From positions 62,001-126,000 of the forward strand of contig NZ_JADLJS010000001.1 in the NCBI RefSeq assembly GCF_015680405.1: a stretch of DNA of 64,000 nt, read 5' to 3'. The notes below the pieces were generated by a model. The model was not told the DNA's origin. It saw nothing but the letters and a program-made list of their open reading frames with translations, and did no database searches. Positions within the stretch are counted from its first letter, which is position 1; each line of letters starts with the position of its first letter. This document shows, one piece after another, positions 63,948-64,000 of the stretch. Position numbers and translations under genes: made by a program. This DNA comes from Pseudomonas pudica (lineage in GTDB: Bacteria > Pseudomonadota > Gammaproteobacteria > Pseudomonadales > Pseudomonadaceae).

Positions 63948-64000
63948 CGGGTCTCAGACGGATGGAAAAGGCGGCGCTGCGCTGACACGTTGCGTGTCGG

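Noticed and set aside
1-64000. tRNA or rRNA genes as island anchor
   Set aside because: No clover-leaf or rRNA sequence was noticed on reading; a covariance search would be needed to exclude one.

Overview
The window looks like accessory DNA from a Pseudomonas chromosome (P. putida/P. fluorescens type). The basis is REP-like 'tgggagcgg' hairpins, a MvaT-type silencer remnant, an OprD porin and a WspR-like regulator. No rRNA, tRNA or CRISPR array was seen. Decayed insertion sequences and pseudogenes show heavy past rearrangement.

Region 1 (1-34.5 kb) is mainly a catabolic island with defence-like genes mixed in. The catabolic part has a zinc alcohol dehydrogenase, a TetR regulator, five SDRs, a GMC oxidoreductase, a ketopantoate-reductase-like protein, a hydroxyisobutyrate-dehydrogenase-like protein, two Dabb proteins, an MFS exporter, a LysR regulator and a luciferase-like flavin monooxygenase. 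It also has an NTF2-like protein, maleylacetate reductase, hydroxyquinol 1,2-dioxygenase and a complete ribose/inositol-type ABC importer. The lower pathway is clear: hydroxyquinol to maleylacetate to 3-oxoadipate. The importer and the many NAD-linked dehydrogenases suggest that a polyol or glycoside-like compound is oxidised to hydroxyquinol; this is inference. Six matches to a dyad TTTTTC-N6-GAAAWW lie upstream of these units, suggesting a shared regulator. A DUF4209 gene pair (2.7-5.4 kb), a RelA/SpoT-domain protein (16-17.6 kb) and an unrecognised protein (18-19 kb) sit between the catabolic genes.

Region 2 (34.7-51.6 kb) is a defence island. It holds a DEDDh exonuclease, an AbrB-like antitoxin, a frameshifted MvaT-family silencer and a Septu-like ATPase/HNH pair. 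Next comes a complete type II CBASS operon (HNH-SAVED effector, CD-NTase, E2-E1 Cap2, JAMM Cap3). A second ATPase/HNH pair follows, then a frameshifted DUF4365 nuclease. The ATPase of the second pair carries an N-terminal region of about 430 residues resembling a type I restriction HsdM adenine methylase, with 'NAPR' where NPPF/Y is expected and no motif I. This is the best candidate for an undescribed system.

Region 3 (52-64 kb) has a response regulator/diguanylate cyclase without its inhibitory site. It then has a divergent tyrosine recombinase/coiled-coil pair resembling the Tn4651 TnpS/TnpT resolution module, with no transposase visible. Last is an aldarate/aldonate catabolic operon: UxaA-family dehydratase, 2-oxoglutarate semialdehyde dehydrogenase, FAH-family dehydratase and OprD porin, with IclR and LysR regulators.
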